Positions 39,134 through 49,242 are shown, counted from the first letter of the stretch. The stretch: DNA of 64,000 nucleotides from Chryseobacterium arachidis (GCF_900129245.1 NZ_FQUT01000003.1:248001-312000), one strand, 5' to 3'. A program made the numbers and translations. Notes: generated by a model from the letters alone, not told the origin.

Positions 39134-40888
39134 ATGACGTTAGAATTCAAAAGTAAAATTGTTGAAGGTATTCAGCAACTTACTTTAAATAACGGAATCA
39201 CAACATTCATAGGAGGTAATGGTTCTGGCAAATCTTCAATTTTAGAATCAATTTTCGAAACTTATATTGAAAATGATGATTTTCGAGTTATATGTTTTAG
39301 CTCAGGGCAAAATGAACTTTTTAGTGAGATTTTTAATAAACATAAACGAACAAACCGTAGATATTTACGTGAAAGAAATGAAACTATTCAATCTTTTTAT
39401 TTTAATAGTGAGTGGATAAAATTATTAATATTCTGGGCAACTATTTTTAAAGAAAATGGTTTGGTTAGGAAATATCTCTTAGAAAAAAATTATATTAATG
39501 TTGACGCTTTAAATGATGATATTTCTACTAAACTTCATTTTCGATTCAGAATTAGAAAGGATTATGTGCTTAGCATCAGAAATGAAATTGAACAAGAAGA
39601 GCTCGGAACTAACGTAAGTGAAGAAGGCTATGAAATTCAAGAAAATCTGTTACGAAAAACCGAATTCCATGAAACTTTAGAAAAGATAATTACAGCTTTT
39701 GATATTGACTTTGATTTCCAAAACAATGACAATTTAGTTAAAAGATGGCTAACATTCGATTCTAAAAAAGCATATGAAGTCTTCACACATAAGGATATTA
39801 ACATGGTATTTAGTTTTTGGGCATTAGCGACTAACGGTTGGCTTTCAAATTCTGAATTATCTGAATTCAATTTGTCATTTAGCGATATTGAGTTTAAACA
39901 TTTAAGTGACGGAGAATATCAAATTTTATCAACGTATGCTATTATTGACCTGTTTGACGATGAAAACACAATATTTTTGTTCGATGAAATAGATTCTCAT
40001 TTATATTATGAAAATTTAAATAAAATGTGGAATGTTTTAAAGAACTCACGAGGGATCATTATAACAACAACTCATATTTCAGAATCAATTTTACAAAATA
40101 AAATCGAAAATATTAAAGTCATTGAAGGTGGTAAAATTGAAGAAAGTTTAACTTTTTTCGAACTCTCTAAAAGGCTAGATAATATAGTTGGTCAAAAAAA
40201 TTATCAGTTTAAAATTTTATCGCGAGTTGAGTATCCTGTCATAATGGATAATCTAAGCGATTGGATAATTTTCAAAAAACTTGTTGTAAAGAAATTTGGT
40301 GAAGAATCTTTATTAATTTTAGATAAATTTTTACCTATAGCCAAAAGTTCGAGTTTTGATACTACAAATGAAATCTTTGGACATCAAAAACTTTATTTTG
40401 TTGAAGAATTTAGAAAGGAGAATCTAGGTAAAACAATTCTCACTAAGAATATTTTTTTAATTTGTGATAAAGATGAGTTACCATTAAATCAAATTGGTGC
40501 AGACATGAAAGTTGCAATTAATCAAAAATTTGATAATATTAAAAAATTTAATAATAATAATAATACTAAAACTCACCTTCTTAGTTGGAAAAGAAGAGAA
40601 ATTGAAAATTATCTTCTATCACCTTCTTTATTTACTGCAAAAAACTGTACTAACGATATAAACGCGCTTTATAATTTGCCAAATTATAGTATTGGAGACA
40701 ATTTGGATAATATAAGTGATTTTAAAATTGGAGATTTCAAAACAATATTAAGACCATTTTATAATATGGAGGGCTCAGGATTTAACGAGGAAATGTTAAC
40801 AGAAATGATCAGTCACATTAATCCTACTGAGATTTCAAATGATATCAATTTAATGTATAATTACTTGAAGAATACAATTGCTTTATGA
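39134..40888 (+). CDS. ABC-type ATPase with DUF4435/TOPRIM-like C-terminal domain (OLD/PARIS-like effector candidate)
   Basis: 584 residues from ATG 39134 (MTLEFKSKIVEGIQQL); a TTG 45 bases upstream is less likely. ATPase domain: Walker A GGNGSGKSS (27-35), signature HLSDGE (256-261), Walker B IFLFDEID (280-287), H-loop TTTH (311-314), with a long helical insert between. The C-terminal 230 residues resemble DUF4435 (as in AriB of PARIS) and OLD nucleases: NLSDWIIFKKLV, FLICDKDE (442-448) and WKRREIENYLLSP (485-497). The first TOPRIM Glu (usual VEGxxD) seems replaced (IMDNLSD). The stop overlaps the start of the methylase by 4 bases (ATGA), so the pair is translationally coupled. I infer a defence ATPase/nuclease; the domain match is from motif memory. 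Confidence 0.72.
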   Translation: MTLEFKSKIVEGIQQLTLNNGITTFIGGNGSGKSSILESIFETYIENDDFRVICFSSGQNELFSEIFNKHKRTNRRYLRERNETIQSFYFNSEWIKLLIFWATIFKENGLVRKYLLEKNYINVDALNDDISTKLHFRFRIRKDYVLSIRNEIEQEELGTNVSEEGYEIQENLLRKTEFHETLEKIITAFDIDFDFQNNDNLVKRWLTFDSKKAYEVFTHKDINMVFSFWALATNGWLSNSELSEFNLSFSDIEFKHLSDGEYQILSTYAIIDLFDDENTIFLFDEIDSHLYYENLNKMWNVLKNSRGIIITTTHISESILQNKIENIKVIEGGKIEESLTFFELSKRLDNIVGQKNYQFKILSRVEYPVIMDNLSDWIIFKKLVVKKFGEESLLILDKFLPIAKSSSFDTTNEIFGHQKLYFVEEFRKENLGKTILTKNIFLICDKDELPLNQIGADMKVAINQKFDNIKKFNNNNNTKTHLLSWKRREIENYLLSPSLFTAKNCTNDINALYNLPNYSIGDNLDNISDFKIGDFKTILRPFYNMEGSGFNEEMLTEMISHINPTEISNDINLMYNYLKNTIAL

Positions 40889-43035
40889 ATGATATAAGTA
40901 GAAAAATAGAAAAGATAACTAATATACTTAGGAGAGACGAAGGTATTAGTAATGTCATTCATTATACAGAACAGATATCTTGGATTTTATTTTTGAAATT
41001 TTTAAATGATCTTGAGGAAAAAAGATGCAAAGATTTTACATATGATAAAAAAGAATATAAGTTTATTGTTCGTAAGGATTTTCGATGGGAAAATTGGGCA
41101 TTTCCGAAAGATATAGATGGTAATTTTGATACTGAAAGAGCTTTAATCGGATATGATTTAATTGAATTTGTTAACAAAAGCTTATTTGTTTATCTGAAAC
41201 AATTCAAAAATAATCAATATAAACCGACATCCTTAGAGTTTAAAATTGGATCAGTGTTCGAATTACTAGATAATAGAATAATAAGTGGTAATATACTAAG
41301 AGAAATTCTTGAAATTGTAAATTCGTTGAACTTTCAAAATTCAATTGAGCTTTCTGAGCTATCAGTAATTTATGAAAATCTTTTACGAAACATGGGATTC
41401 GACGGAGGGAATTCTGGTGAATTTTATACACCAAGAGCGATCGTTAAGTCTATGGTTAACACATTGAATCCACAGATAGGTGAGACTGTATATGATGGTG
41501 CAACTGGTAGTGCTGGATTTTTAGTAGAAACATATGATTTCTTATTATCTTCAAATGATAAGAGTAATTTTTCTACATCAGATTGGCAAACTATCAATGA
41601 AGATACTTTTTATGGCAGTGAGAAAACTTCATCAGTTTTTATCATGGGAATATTAAATATGATTCTTCGTGGCATTGAAAATCCAAATGTCTACAGAGAA
41701 GATACATTATTAAAAGATATATCAAATGTAAACAATGAGCAAAAGTATGACGTAATTCTATCAAATCCTCCTTTTGGAGGAAAAGAAGATTCTTTATTAC
41801 CCCAGAAATTTTCGATTAAAACCAATGCTATAGAGATGCTATTTATTCAACATTTTATGGAGATGCTTAAATTCAATGGACGAGCAGCTATAATAATTCC
41901 TGAAGGTGTTTTATTTCAGAAAAGTATTGCTTTTAAGAAAATTAAGCAAACTTTATTAGAGCAGTTTAATGTGCATACTATTGTAAGTTTACCCAGTGGT
42001 GTTTTTCTCCCTTACAGCGGTGTTAAAACAAATATTCTTTATTTTGATAAGAATAGAAAGACATCTAAAATCTGGTATTATGAGGTTAATCCTCCCTATA
42101 AATTGACTAAAAATAAACCAATAAGCTACGCACATATGGAGGATTTTGTGAAATTATTTAAAAATCCCAAGCAAAGAAATAATACAAATCGTAAAAAAAA
42201 TAATGACTGTAATGACTGGACAGTCTGCGTCGATGATATTATTGATTTTGATTTAAGTGCAAGAAATCCAAATAAAATAATTCCTTTAGAGGTTAAATCT
42301 CCATTGGAACTAGTTGAAAGTGTTATTGAAGATGATTTAGAACTGTTTGACCTAACTAAGGAACTTAAAAATATTATCAACAGTGATATTTTTTCAGTAA
42401 GAAATTATTCTAATAATCAATTTGAAACTACGTTAGATGACCTCGTCAGCATTAAGTCAGTTGGAATGATTCAACCTAAAGAAAAAATTGTAAATTTAAA
42501 CAACTACAAATACCTTAAATCTGGAGATTTTAATTCTATAAATTTTGATAATGTATTAAAAGTATCTGCCACAGAAGAGGAGTTAGCAAAATACAAACTG
42601 GAAAAAGACGACTTCTTAATTAATATAAGAAGTGGCAATGATAGTATTGGTCAAGTAGGGGTTTTTAATTCTGATGAGGTAGTATTGTATAATAATAACA
42701 TTTTGCGTATTAGATTTAAAAAAAATGTTAATTCCAAATATATGTACTATCAATTTCAATCGAATAACATTCAAAATAAATTAAATGAGATTAAGTCGGG
42801 TACATCAAGTGTTCATAACATTTCTTATAAAAATTTGGCTAAAATAAAGTTACTTTGTCCTCCTAAATTAGAGCAAGATCAATTAGTTGAAAAATTAGAT
42901 TATTTTTCATCAAAGTCTAATGTACTGAACGAATTACTGAGAAAAAAAACAGCTAACATAAAAGCATTATTAGAAGGTTTACTTGATTTGGCATTTTCAA
43001 ATAATAATTCTAGTAGTGAATTTAAAACGAAATAG
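40885..43035 (+). CDS. Fused type I methyltransferase-specificity protein (M-S) with a single recognition domain
   Basis: 716 residues. HsdM-like N-terminal domain (MNDISRKIEKITNILRRDEGISNVIHYTEQISWILFLKFLN), then GEFYTPRAIVKSM, AdoMet motif I DGATGSAGF (204-212, instead of the usual DPACGTGGF) and catalytic NPPF (294-297). After about residue 500 an HsdS-type target-recognition domain follows (TLDDLVSIKSVGMIQP ... VHNISYKNLAKIKLLCPPKLEQDQLVEKLDYF) with the closing coiled coil. One recognition domain implies a dimer reading a palindromic bipartite site. There is no R subunit next to it; its coupled partner is the ATPase/TOPRIM-like protein. Probably marks self DNA by N6-adenine methylation. 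Confidence 0.85.
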   Translation: MNDISRKIEKITNILRRDEGISNVIHYTEQISWILFLKFLNDLEEKRCKDFTYDKKEYKFIVRKDFRWENWAFPKDIDGNFDTERALIGYDLIEFVNKSLFVYLKQFKNNQYKPTSLEFKIGSVFELLDNRIISGNILREILEIVNSLNFQNSIELSELSVIYENLLRNMGFDGGNSGEFYTPRAIVKSMVNTLNPQIGETVYDGATGSAGFLVETYDFLLSSNDKSNFSTSDWQTINEDTFYGSEKTSSVFIMGILNMILRGIENPNVYREDTLLKDISNVNNEQKYDVILSNPPFGGKEDSLLPQKFSIKTNAIEMLFIQHFMEMLKFNGRAAIIIPEGVLFQKSIAFKKIKQTLLEQFNVHTIVSLPSGVFLPYSGVKTNILYFDKNRKTSKIWYYEVNPPYKLTKNKPISYAHMEDFVKLFKNPKQRNNTNRKKNNDCNDWTVCVDDIIDFDLSARNPNKIIPLEVKSPLELVESVIEDDLELFDLTKELKNIINSDIFSVRNYSNNQFETTLDDLVSIKSVGMIQPKEKIVNLNNYKYLKSGDFNSINFDNVLKVSATEEELAKYKLEKDDFLINIRSGNDSIGQVGVFNSDEVVLYNNNILRIRFKKNVNSKYMYYQFQSNNIQNKLNEIKSGTSSVHNISYKNLAKIKLLCPPKLEQDQLVEKLDYFSSKSNVLNELLRKKTANIKALLEGLLDLAFSNNNSSSEFKTK

Positions 43036-43129
43036 TATTGGAAAAAGAAGATTTGAAGAGTGAGTTTTTTTGCCTAGACTAATGGTTAGTAGAGATATCT
43101 ACATTAAACGATCCACTTAAAATTTGATA

Positions 43130-43340
43130 ATGATGAATATTCAAGATTTTATTACAATGATGCAAGATTTCAATTTTTTTTTATCAATTAACGGATGAAA
43201 TGTTAGATCAAAATAATATCAAATTGCTCACTTCATCTGAAAAGCCACATATAAAATATATCAAACTCGGCAAAGCCAAAAATATTGCAATGAGTGTATT
43301 TCCCTCAGAACAACTGATTAAAGTAATCATTATAAATTGA
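43130..43340 (+). pseudogene. Small broken gene with a 1-base shift at a T run
   Basis: The frame from ATG 43130 (MMNIQDFITMMQDFNFFL) stops soon after a run of nine or ten T. Shifting one base at that run gives a continuous protein-like sequence, QLTDEMLDQNNIKLLTSS and then KPHIKYIKLGKAKNIAMSV, ending at TGA 43338-43340, about 69 residues in total. The rest of the 469-base gap 43036-43504 shows nothing. Family not recognised; it may be a decayed small gene or a sequence variant in the homopolymer. Confidence 0.4.
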
Positions 43341-43504
43341 TTGCTAACAGTATTCACGTGAATACTAATACTTCTGATATAATTTGATTTTAGTTTGTTG
43401 ACAGTTTTTATTTCCTCAAATTTTAATTGTAATCGCTAAATGAAAGTGTTTTTGATTACTATGAAATTGTATATTTTAACTTTAGTTTTATAATCTTATT
43501 ACCA

Positions 43505-46500
43505 TTATATGTTGTTTTTCCATTTATTGATACTATCTTCAATTATCTTCGAATCTAAACTACCATCTAGACCATCTTGAGTAATTATTAGATTTCCTAT
43601 TTGTTCTGAGATTCCAGATTCCTCATAGCTAGACTGTTTTTCTTTCCAATGGGCTTTATATAAAATATTGCCTAACATTCCTAGGTGCTCCAGATAAGCT
43701 GTTCGACCTTGATATCGAAGCGTGAAGTCAGGTAAATAGTTTTTTCCTTTTATGGTTAAAAGTTCTTCGTAAGTATAGTCTATGCCCATTTTATCAATAA
43801 TATTTGCGACAATTACCTCAGATTTAGACCTGACCATTTCACCACGAACAGTCTTGTGAATTAACTTTTCTTCAAAATACCTTTTTTGTTTTGTTGATTG
43901 GATTTCAACAATATCGGGTTTTTCAAATAAATCAGTATAACGCTGTTTTGTGTCAGAATACCAATCATTTGAATATTTTAATAATTCTGCAATGGGCAAA
44001 TCACTTAATATTTTTAATCCGTCTTTCTGTCGAGAAAAAGCTGTATATAATAATTCTTTGGATAGAAGTGCACTTTTACCATTTATAACCACAAGTGTTT
44101 TTCCAAAACCTGAGCCTTGGGATTTATGAACTGTGAGAGCATAAGCTAATTCTAGTTTAGAATCGCCTTCATCACTCCCAAAATCATTTTTAGTATATGA
44201 GAAAATATGACTATCATAGGAATTGAACATAAATTTATAGTACTTGTCGTTTCTATCATCTCTACCGAATTGTTTTGGATAATTCATCATAATGCCGATT
44301 TCACCATTTGCTATATACTCTTTACATCCTTGGCTCTTTTCTCTGCTCCAGCATTCTCTATCTTCATTAACGTTAGAAATTACCTTATCTCCGTAAACAA
44401 TTTTTTGTATACTTTGAGGATTACATTTTGACCATTGATAATTCCACTTATCAACAATATTTTGTCTGTAATGTATATGTATTTGTTCATTTAAGTAATA
44501 AGTTCCTATTCCAATCCATCTAGTTGGAGAAATAATTTGCCAATCTTCGATATGTTTACTAGTATTGTAATGGGTGTATTGATCATTCATTGTAGCTCCT
44601 AAGCTTTTATTAAATCCATCAATATCTTCTCTATTTTCCATTTCTGTAATACTTGGTAAAACTTTATCAAAAAATAAATTTTCCAAATGCTCTAAATCTG
44701 TATATTCAATATATTCAAGCCGCTCGTCTGTTTTTTTACTTTTTACTCGCTGAATTACACCTTTATCAACAGAGTTAATGTCTGAAAAAAGCTGAGCAAA
44801 AGCCAAATCGTCACCTGTGTCATCCTGTCTCATTTCTGTCATTAGCGAAGCTATTTTTTCCGGGGCATTCTTTTCCAAATACATAATCATATCAGTAAAT
44901 GGTCTTCCTGCGCCTATCGGTGGTAATTGATTTTTATCTCCAGTAAAAATAATACGTTTTGCATGCGTAGAAACCAGTTTTAATATACCTGCAAACATAT
45001 TTTCAGTTAACATTGAACTTTCATCAATAATAACCGTCTCTGAAACGCTTGTGCTATTTTTATTTGGTAATTTGTACGACATTGTACTCCAACTAAACCC
45101 GCCAGAGCGAACCAAAAATTGGGCAATAGTCATACATTCTGCTTCTACATTATTTTCTTTAAATGAATTTTCAAGTTGAATTCTAGCTTTTCCTGTAGGA
45201 GTTAGGGCTAAAAGACCTCCTTCTTTTATTTCATTTACTGATGCAAAAATTCCAAGAGCAGTTGTTTTTCCTGTACCGGCTCTCCCTAAAAAAACAGATA
45301 CTTTTGATGATTCTATAGTTTTTAATGCTTTTGCTTTTTCATTGCGAGCGACTCTGTCTTTTTCTTCATTGCCTTTTTTTAAACTTCCAAATTTCTTGTT
45401 AATAATATCAAGCCATTCTTGCCTATTACCAATGTTTTCATTTATACGTTCTGATAGGGTTTTGAATATTAATTCTTTATACTCTTGATATTCTTTTAGT
45501 TTGATATAATTATTTGTGATATCAACATATAATCCTCCTTGTACAAGAAACTCTATGATTCCTTCAATTTTTTCAGTTTGAAATTCTGTCTTTCTATCTA
45601 AAGGTAAACTACTAATCTTTTCAATAATTTGGTCATAACTAAGTAAAGTATGACCGCAATTTGTAGCATGTTCTAATACCAACATTGTCATGGCTCTAAA
45701 ACGACGTTTGTCAGCCTCCGTTCTCATTTTTGTTGGATTTGTAAGTGGATAATTATTTTCAACCAAATCATTCACGAACATTGCATTGTCAATTTGGGAA
45801 ATTGCTATTTGGTATTCTTGACTTTCCTTGCGTGTTAACTCATACAATAGGTATGGGTTATTTATTATTTCAGAGGCATGATCATCTTTGAATTTTTTCC
45901 AAACATTACTTGCCTGCTTTACGGAAAGGCTTATTCTAGTTAATAGTTCAAAATACTTTAACTTATTGTCATGTTTCAAAAGACCATTAAATTCGTCTTC
46001 TTTTTCTGCTATACTTTCATCTAGCTTGTCATTTCCTGTTTCTTTTTCTCCCGAAAAATATTGCTTTAATTCAGAAATTAGATCATTTTCAGAAGTGTTA
46101 ATAAAACGAGCTAAATCAAAACTATGTTTTATACCTAAAGCAAATAATACAGAAGCCAATCCAGGAAAAATACCTCTCTGATTCCAAACAGCTTTTAGTT
46201 GTTTTTCAACGTATTCCAATTGAATATTAACCCAATCCTGGTTGGCAGTTTCTAAATTTAGTTTTGCAATATTTCTCAGCACTTTTTTTGCCTGATTTAA
46301 TACGTCAATTGTTGCATCATAACTAACCCATTCGGCAGCGTATGAAAACTCATTCCGAAAACCTTCTGGTTCAAATAACGTAACACTTGAAACATCAAAA
46401 TCAGGATTGTTTATTAAATATTTAGAAATTTCAAAATATGGCATTAAAAACCCTTGTTCTCCATGATTTCTTATTGAATGTGGTGTGTTTGTTTCCCATA

Positions 46501-47176
46501 TATAATTTTTTTCTTCTCTACTTCCATCTGATGAATATTCCTTCAGTTCAAAGAAATTTACTAAATTTCCAATTCCAGCAATTACACGTCTATTATCTTC
46601 AATAAATGGTACTTGCTTGTAATAAGGAAATATTAAAGATTTGTTTGGGACAATACCTGAAAAAAAGTATTCAAAAATAGCTCTTTGGGATTCTCCATGT
46701 GAAATCCAAGAGCTATTCCAATTTAACATCCTTTCGTTTCCTTCGTAATCAAAATTAAAATTGTAGTACTTTGCTAATTCTTTTGCATTTCCTTTCAATG
46801 TCCATGCAAAAGGTCGTAACAAAAAAGAATACGGTTTTAATTTAAAAGATGTTTCTCGATAGTGAGAAAATTTTTCATTTTTACCGTTCTTATATGGATG
46901 ATTCATTTTAACTTCGAGTTCTGTTTTACTCATGAAAGCAGAATTCTCTGTAATCCAATTTTTAAATTTTTCCGAACCAATATTTTGATAAAATTTCCCT
47001 TTATTTTTTTCCTCTAATTCTATATCTCTTGAATTTCCTATGTTAGGTATTACTTGCGCAGCAACATTGTATTTAGGATTATCATCTACCCGCCCTGTGT
47101 AATCATTATCTTTCCATGGAATTCTAGTTGAAAAATGCTGTACATACTCTTTTTTTGTTTTCAAATTTTTGTTCAT
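43505..47176 (-). CDS. Large RecD-like SF1 helicase with C-terminal nuclease-like domain
   Basis: 1223 residues. The N-terminal 600 residues are of unknown fold (opening STRIPWKDNDYTGRVDDNPKYN). The helicase core follows: Walker A FLGRAGTGKTTALGIF (about 630), VIIDESSML (motif II), FTGDKNQLPPIGAGRP (motif III), and UvrD/RecD C-terminal motif LAYALTVHKSQGSGFGKTLVVI with YTAFSRQKDG. The C-terminus has RSKSEVIVANIIDKMGIDYTYEELL, YLPDFTLRY, YLEHLGM (about 1110-1170): the E..D..E spacing suggests a VSR/DUF559-like PD-(D/E)xK nuclease. A one-gene helicase-nuclease of this size in a defence island is probably antiphage, but no named system is recognised. It is convergent with the M-S operon. Confidence 0.7.
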   Translation of the reverse strand: MNKNLKTKKEYVQHFSTRIPWKDNDYTGRVDDNPKYNVAAQVIPNIGNSRDIELEEKNKGKFYQNIGSEKFKNWITENSAFMSKTELEVKMNHPYKNGKNEKFSHYRETSFKLKPYSFLLRPFAWTLKGNAKELAKYYNFNFDYEGNERMLNWNSSWISHGESQRAIFEYFFSGIVPNKSLIFPYYKQVPFIEDNRRVIAGIGNLVNFFELKEYSSDGSREEKNYIWETNTPHSIRNHGEQGFLMPYFEISKYLINNPDFDVSSVTLFEPEGFRNEFSYAAEWVSYDATIDVLNQAKKVLRNIAKLNLETANQDWVNIQLEYVEKQLKAVWNQRGIFPGLASVLFALGIKHSFDLARFINTSENDLISELKQYFSGEKETGNDKLDESIAEKEDEFNGLLKHDNKLKYFELLTRISLSVKQASNVWKKFKDDHASEIINNPYLLYELTRKESQEYQIAISQIDNAMFVNDLVENNYPLTNPTKMRTEADKRRFRAMTMLVLEHATNCGHTLLSYDQIIEKISSLPLDRKTEFQTEKIEGIIEFLVQGGLYVDITNNYIKLKEYQEYKELIFKTLSERINENIGNRQEWLDIINKKFGSLKKGNEEKDRVARNEKAKALKTIESSKVSVFLGRAGTGKTTALGIFASVNEIKEGGLLALTPTGKARIQLENSFKENNVEAECMTIAQFLVRSGGFSWSTMSYKLPNKNSTSVSETVIIDESSMLTENMFAGILKLVSTHAKRIIFTGDKNQLPPIGAGRPFTDMIMYLEKNAPEKIASLMTEMRQDDTGDDLAFAQLFSDINSVDKGVIQRVKSKKTDERLEYIEYTDLEHLENLFFDKVLPSITEMENREDIDGFNKSLGATMNDQYTHYNTSKHIEDWQIISPTRWIGIGTYYLNEQIHIHYRQNIVDKWNYQWSKCNPQSIQKIVYGDKVISNVNEDRECWSREKSQGCKEYIANGEIGIMMNYPKQFGRDDRNDKYYKFMFNSYDSHIFSYTKNDFGSDEGDSKLELAYALTVHKSQGSGFGKTLVVINGKSALLSKELLYTAFSRQKDGLKILSDLPIAELLKYSNDWYSDTKQRYTDLFEKPDIVEIQSTKQKRYFEEKLIHKTVRGEMVRSKSEVIVANIIDKMGIDYTYEELLTIKGKNYLPDFTLRYQGRTAYLEHLGMLGNILYKAHWKEKQSSYEESGISEQIGNLIITQDGLDGSLDSKIIEDSINKWKNNI

Positions 47177-47754
47177 AAACCTCCAAAATATTAATTTATA
47201 TGATTACCCTTTGGTGCTTTTGTAAATAACAAATTGCCTACGTATATTGTCTATAATGTAGCGTATAAAAAGCAGATAATTATGTAAATGCACTACTAGA
47301 TATATATTTTTTGCACTAAAGTAATAATTATTTATTATTAAAGAAGCTTTAGAACATTTAGGAAATGTAAACTGATTTTTAGCCTTCATATTTTTTGTTT
47401 CCTCATCCGTATAATTATCAAGAATCTAAGCATATTTATAAAATATTACTCTAGTCAATGAGAACGGTTTATTAATATCTTCGTGGGATCTTTGTAAAAT
47501 CCATATATTTTGTATTAATATTAGAAATCATTTCTGTACTATAGTCCTTAAGTCTTTCTTAGGTTCCTTCTCGTACTCTTGCAGATTGTAATCCTGAATT
47601 GCCTTTCTATTTCATCAATTCTCATTCTTATTTAACCGACATAGCCATAACTTTAGTGGTGGAAAAAGAAGCGTAATTTATCACGATTTTAATTCTGACA
47701 ATACTATCAAATCATCAACCATGCGGTTCGAAAATTGTTCATCTTTGACTACGG
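47177..47754. other. Gene-free stretch at the probable right end of the island
   Basis: About 580 AT-rich bases without a convincing gene on either strand; short minus-strand frames (for example one ending NRMVDDLIVLSELKS-stop near 47690) look like decayed remnants. The island-core junction should lie here or just after. I could not find a second copy of the tRNA-Gln 3' end or of the sequence after its terminator. Confidence 0.5.
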
Positions 47755-47786
47755 AAACCACCCTTTTTAAGGGTGGTTTTTTATTT
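47755..47786 (+). terminator. Orphan terminator-like hairpin before the phosphodiesterase gene
   Basis: AAACCACCCTT pairs with AAGGGTGGTTT across a short T loop (about 47755-47780), followed by a T tract. No plus-strand gene precedes it now, so it may be the displaced terminator of a core gene or RNA cut off by the insertion. Confidence 0.7.
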
Positions 47787-47898
47787 TAATTATTTCAATC
47801 TTTCTACAATTAATTTTCAATATAAATTTAAACAAACATTTAATAAACTGTTCACGCCCTGTTAACAGTAATATTCTAATCTTGCAAAAATTTTTACA

Positions 47899-49242
47899 AT
47901 GAAAAAAATATTCCTTTTTCTGGCACTTTCCGCGGGATTAGTAAAGGCTCAAAACAATAATAATCATGTGGTTTTGATAAGTGTAGATGGTTTAAGACCC
48001 GAATTTTATATGAATCCGGAATGGTCGATGGTGAACGTTAGGCAAATGATGAAAAAAGGAGCTTATGCACAGGGAGTCCGTGGTTCGTTCCCGACAGTTA
48101 CGTATCCTTCCCATACAACTATCGTTACGGGAGTTTTACCTTCAAAACACGGAATTTATTATAACACGCCGGTCCAACCGTTAGGAATTACAGGAGAATG
48201 GTTTTGGTTTTATAAGGACATTAAGGTTCCTACTATTTTTAGTGTGGCAAAAGACGCTGGCCTTACAACTGCAGGGGTAAGCTGGCCTGTTACCGTAGGT
48301 GCGCCTATTACTTACAACTTACCGGAATATGTGTATCTTCCGAAAAATAAAGGCGAGAAAAAAGATGAAGTGAAAGCAATGAGCATGGAATCTACTCCAA
48401 AGGAGCTTTTCCAGGAAGTTGAAGATTATGCGGTAGGAAAATTCGGAGAATATGGAGCAAGCTTGGATTATGCAGTGACCGACCAGAATAAAGCAAGAAT
48501 GGCGGCTTATATTTTTAAGAAATACAAACCTTCGTTTTTGGCACTTCATATTGCAGCAACCGATCATTTCGAGCATGAGGAAGGAAGAGATGGGGATAAG
48601 GTTCGTTCCGCCGTTGCAGGAGCCGATGTGGCTATTAAAACTTTAATTGATGCTGCAACAGCCGCAGGAATCAGTGAAAACACAACATTTATCATTACAG
48701 GAGATCATGGTTTTGTGGATATTCACACTCAGTTTAATCCTAATGTAATGTTGGCAAAAGCCGGATTATATGACAATGATAAGAAAGAAAACTGGAAAGC
48801 CTATTTTCAGGCAAGTGGAGGTTCTGCATTTTTACATTTAAAAAATCCTAATGATAAAGCAACTTTAAATAAAGTGAACGAACTTCTCAAAAATTTACCC
48901 GAGGGTTACAAAAAAATGTTTCATGTCCTGAATAAAGAACAAATTACTGAAGCAAGCGGAGATCCGACGGCTTCATTAGCATTGGCTGCTTATCAGGGAA
49001 TTAGTTTCGGGGCAACAGCTACCGGAGAATTATTAAAAGCTGCAGATGGAGGAACGCATGGTTATTTGCCTACCGATTTTAAAGAGATCCAGACAGGATT
49101 TGTTGCATTCGGAAGAGGAATTAAAAAAGGAACAGTGCTGCCTTTAATGGGACAGGAAGATATTGCTCCATTAATTGCTTATTTATTGAACCTTAATTTA
49201 AAAACAGACGGGATTCTATATCCTGGGTTGTTAGCGAAATAA
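47899..49242 (+). CDS. Exported nucleotide pyrophosphatase/phosphodiesterase (alkaline phosphatase superfamily)
   Basis: 447 residues with signal peptide MKKIFLFLALSAGLVKAQ. Family motifs: metal site ISVDGLRPEFY, nucleophile Thr in FPTVTYPSHTTIVTG, second metal ligands HIAATDHFEHEEG and ITGDHGFVDIH, last His in GGTHGYLP. These enzymes hydrolyse nucleotide or lipid phosphodiesters in the periplasm using two zinc ions. Single gene; an in-phase A/T-rich leader and ATG at 47899 give a normal start. First core gene right of the island. Confidence 0.92.
   Translation: MKKIFLFLALSAGLVKAQNNNNHVVLISVDGLRPEFYMNPEWSMVNVRQMMKKGAYAQGVRGSFPTVTYPSHTTIVTGVLPSKHGIYYNTPVQPLGITGEWFWFYKDIKVPTIFSVAKDAGLTTAGVSWPVTVGAPITYNLPEYVYLPKNKGEKKDEVKAMSMESTPKELFQEVEDYAVGKFGEYGASLDYAVTDQNKARMAAYIFKKYKPSFLALHIAATDHFEHEEGRDGDKVRSAVAGADVAIKTLIDAATAAGISENTTFIITGDHGFVDIHTQFNPNVMLAKAGLYDNDKKENWKAYFQASGGSAFLHLKNPNDKATLNKVNELLKNLPEGYKKMFHVLNKEQITEASGDPTASLALAAYQGISFGATATGELLKAADGGTHGYLPTDFKEIQTGFVAFGRGIKKGTVLPLMGQEDIAPLIAYLLNLNLKTDGILYPGLLAK

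Noticed and set aside
47204..47389. 61-codon minus-strand frame in the right-end gap of the island
   Set aside because: Low-complexity, no start context, no family resemblance; treated as non-coding.
47720..47752. GGTTCGAA...GACTAC near the right end, considered as a tRNA-Gln 3' remnant (attR)
   Set aside because: Only GGTTCGAA is shared with the tRNA; the neighbouring bases do not align and no acceptor stem can be formed.
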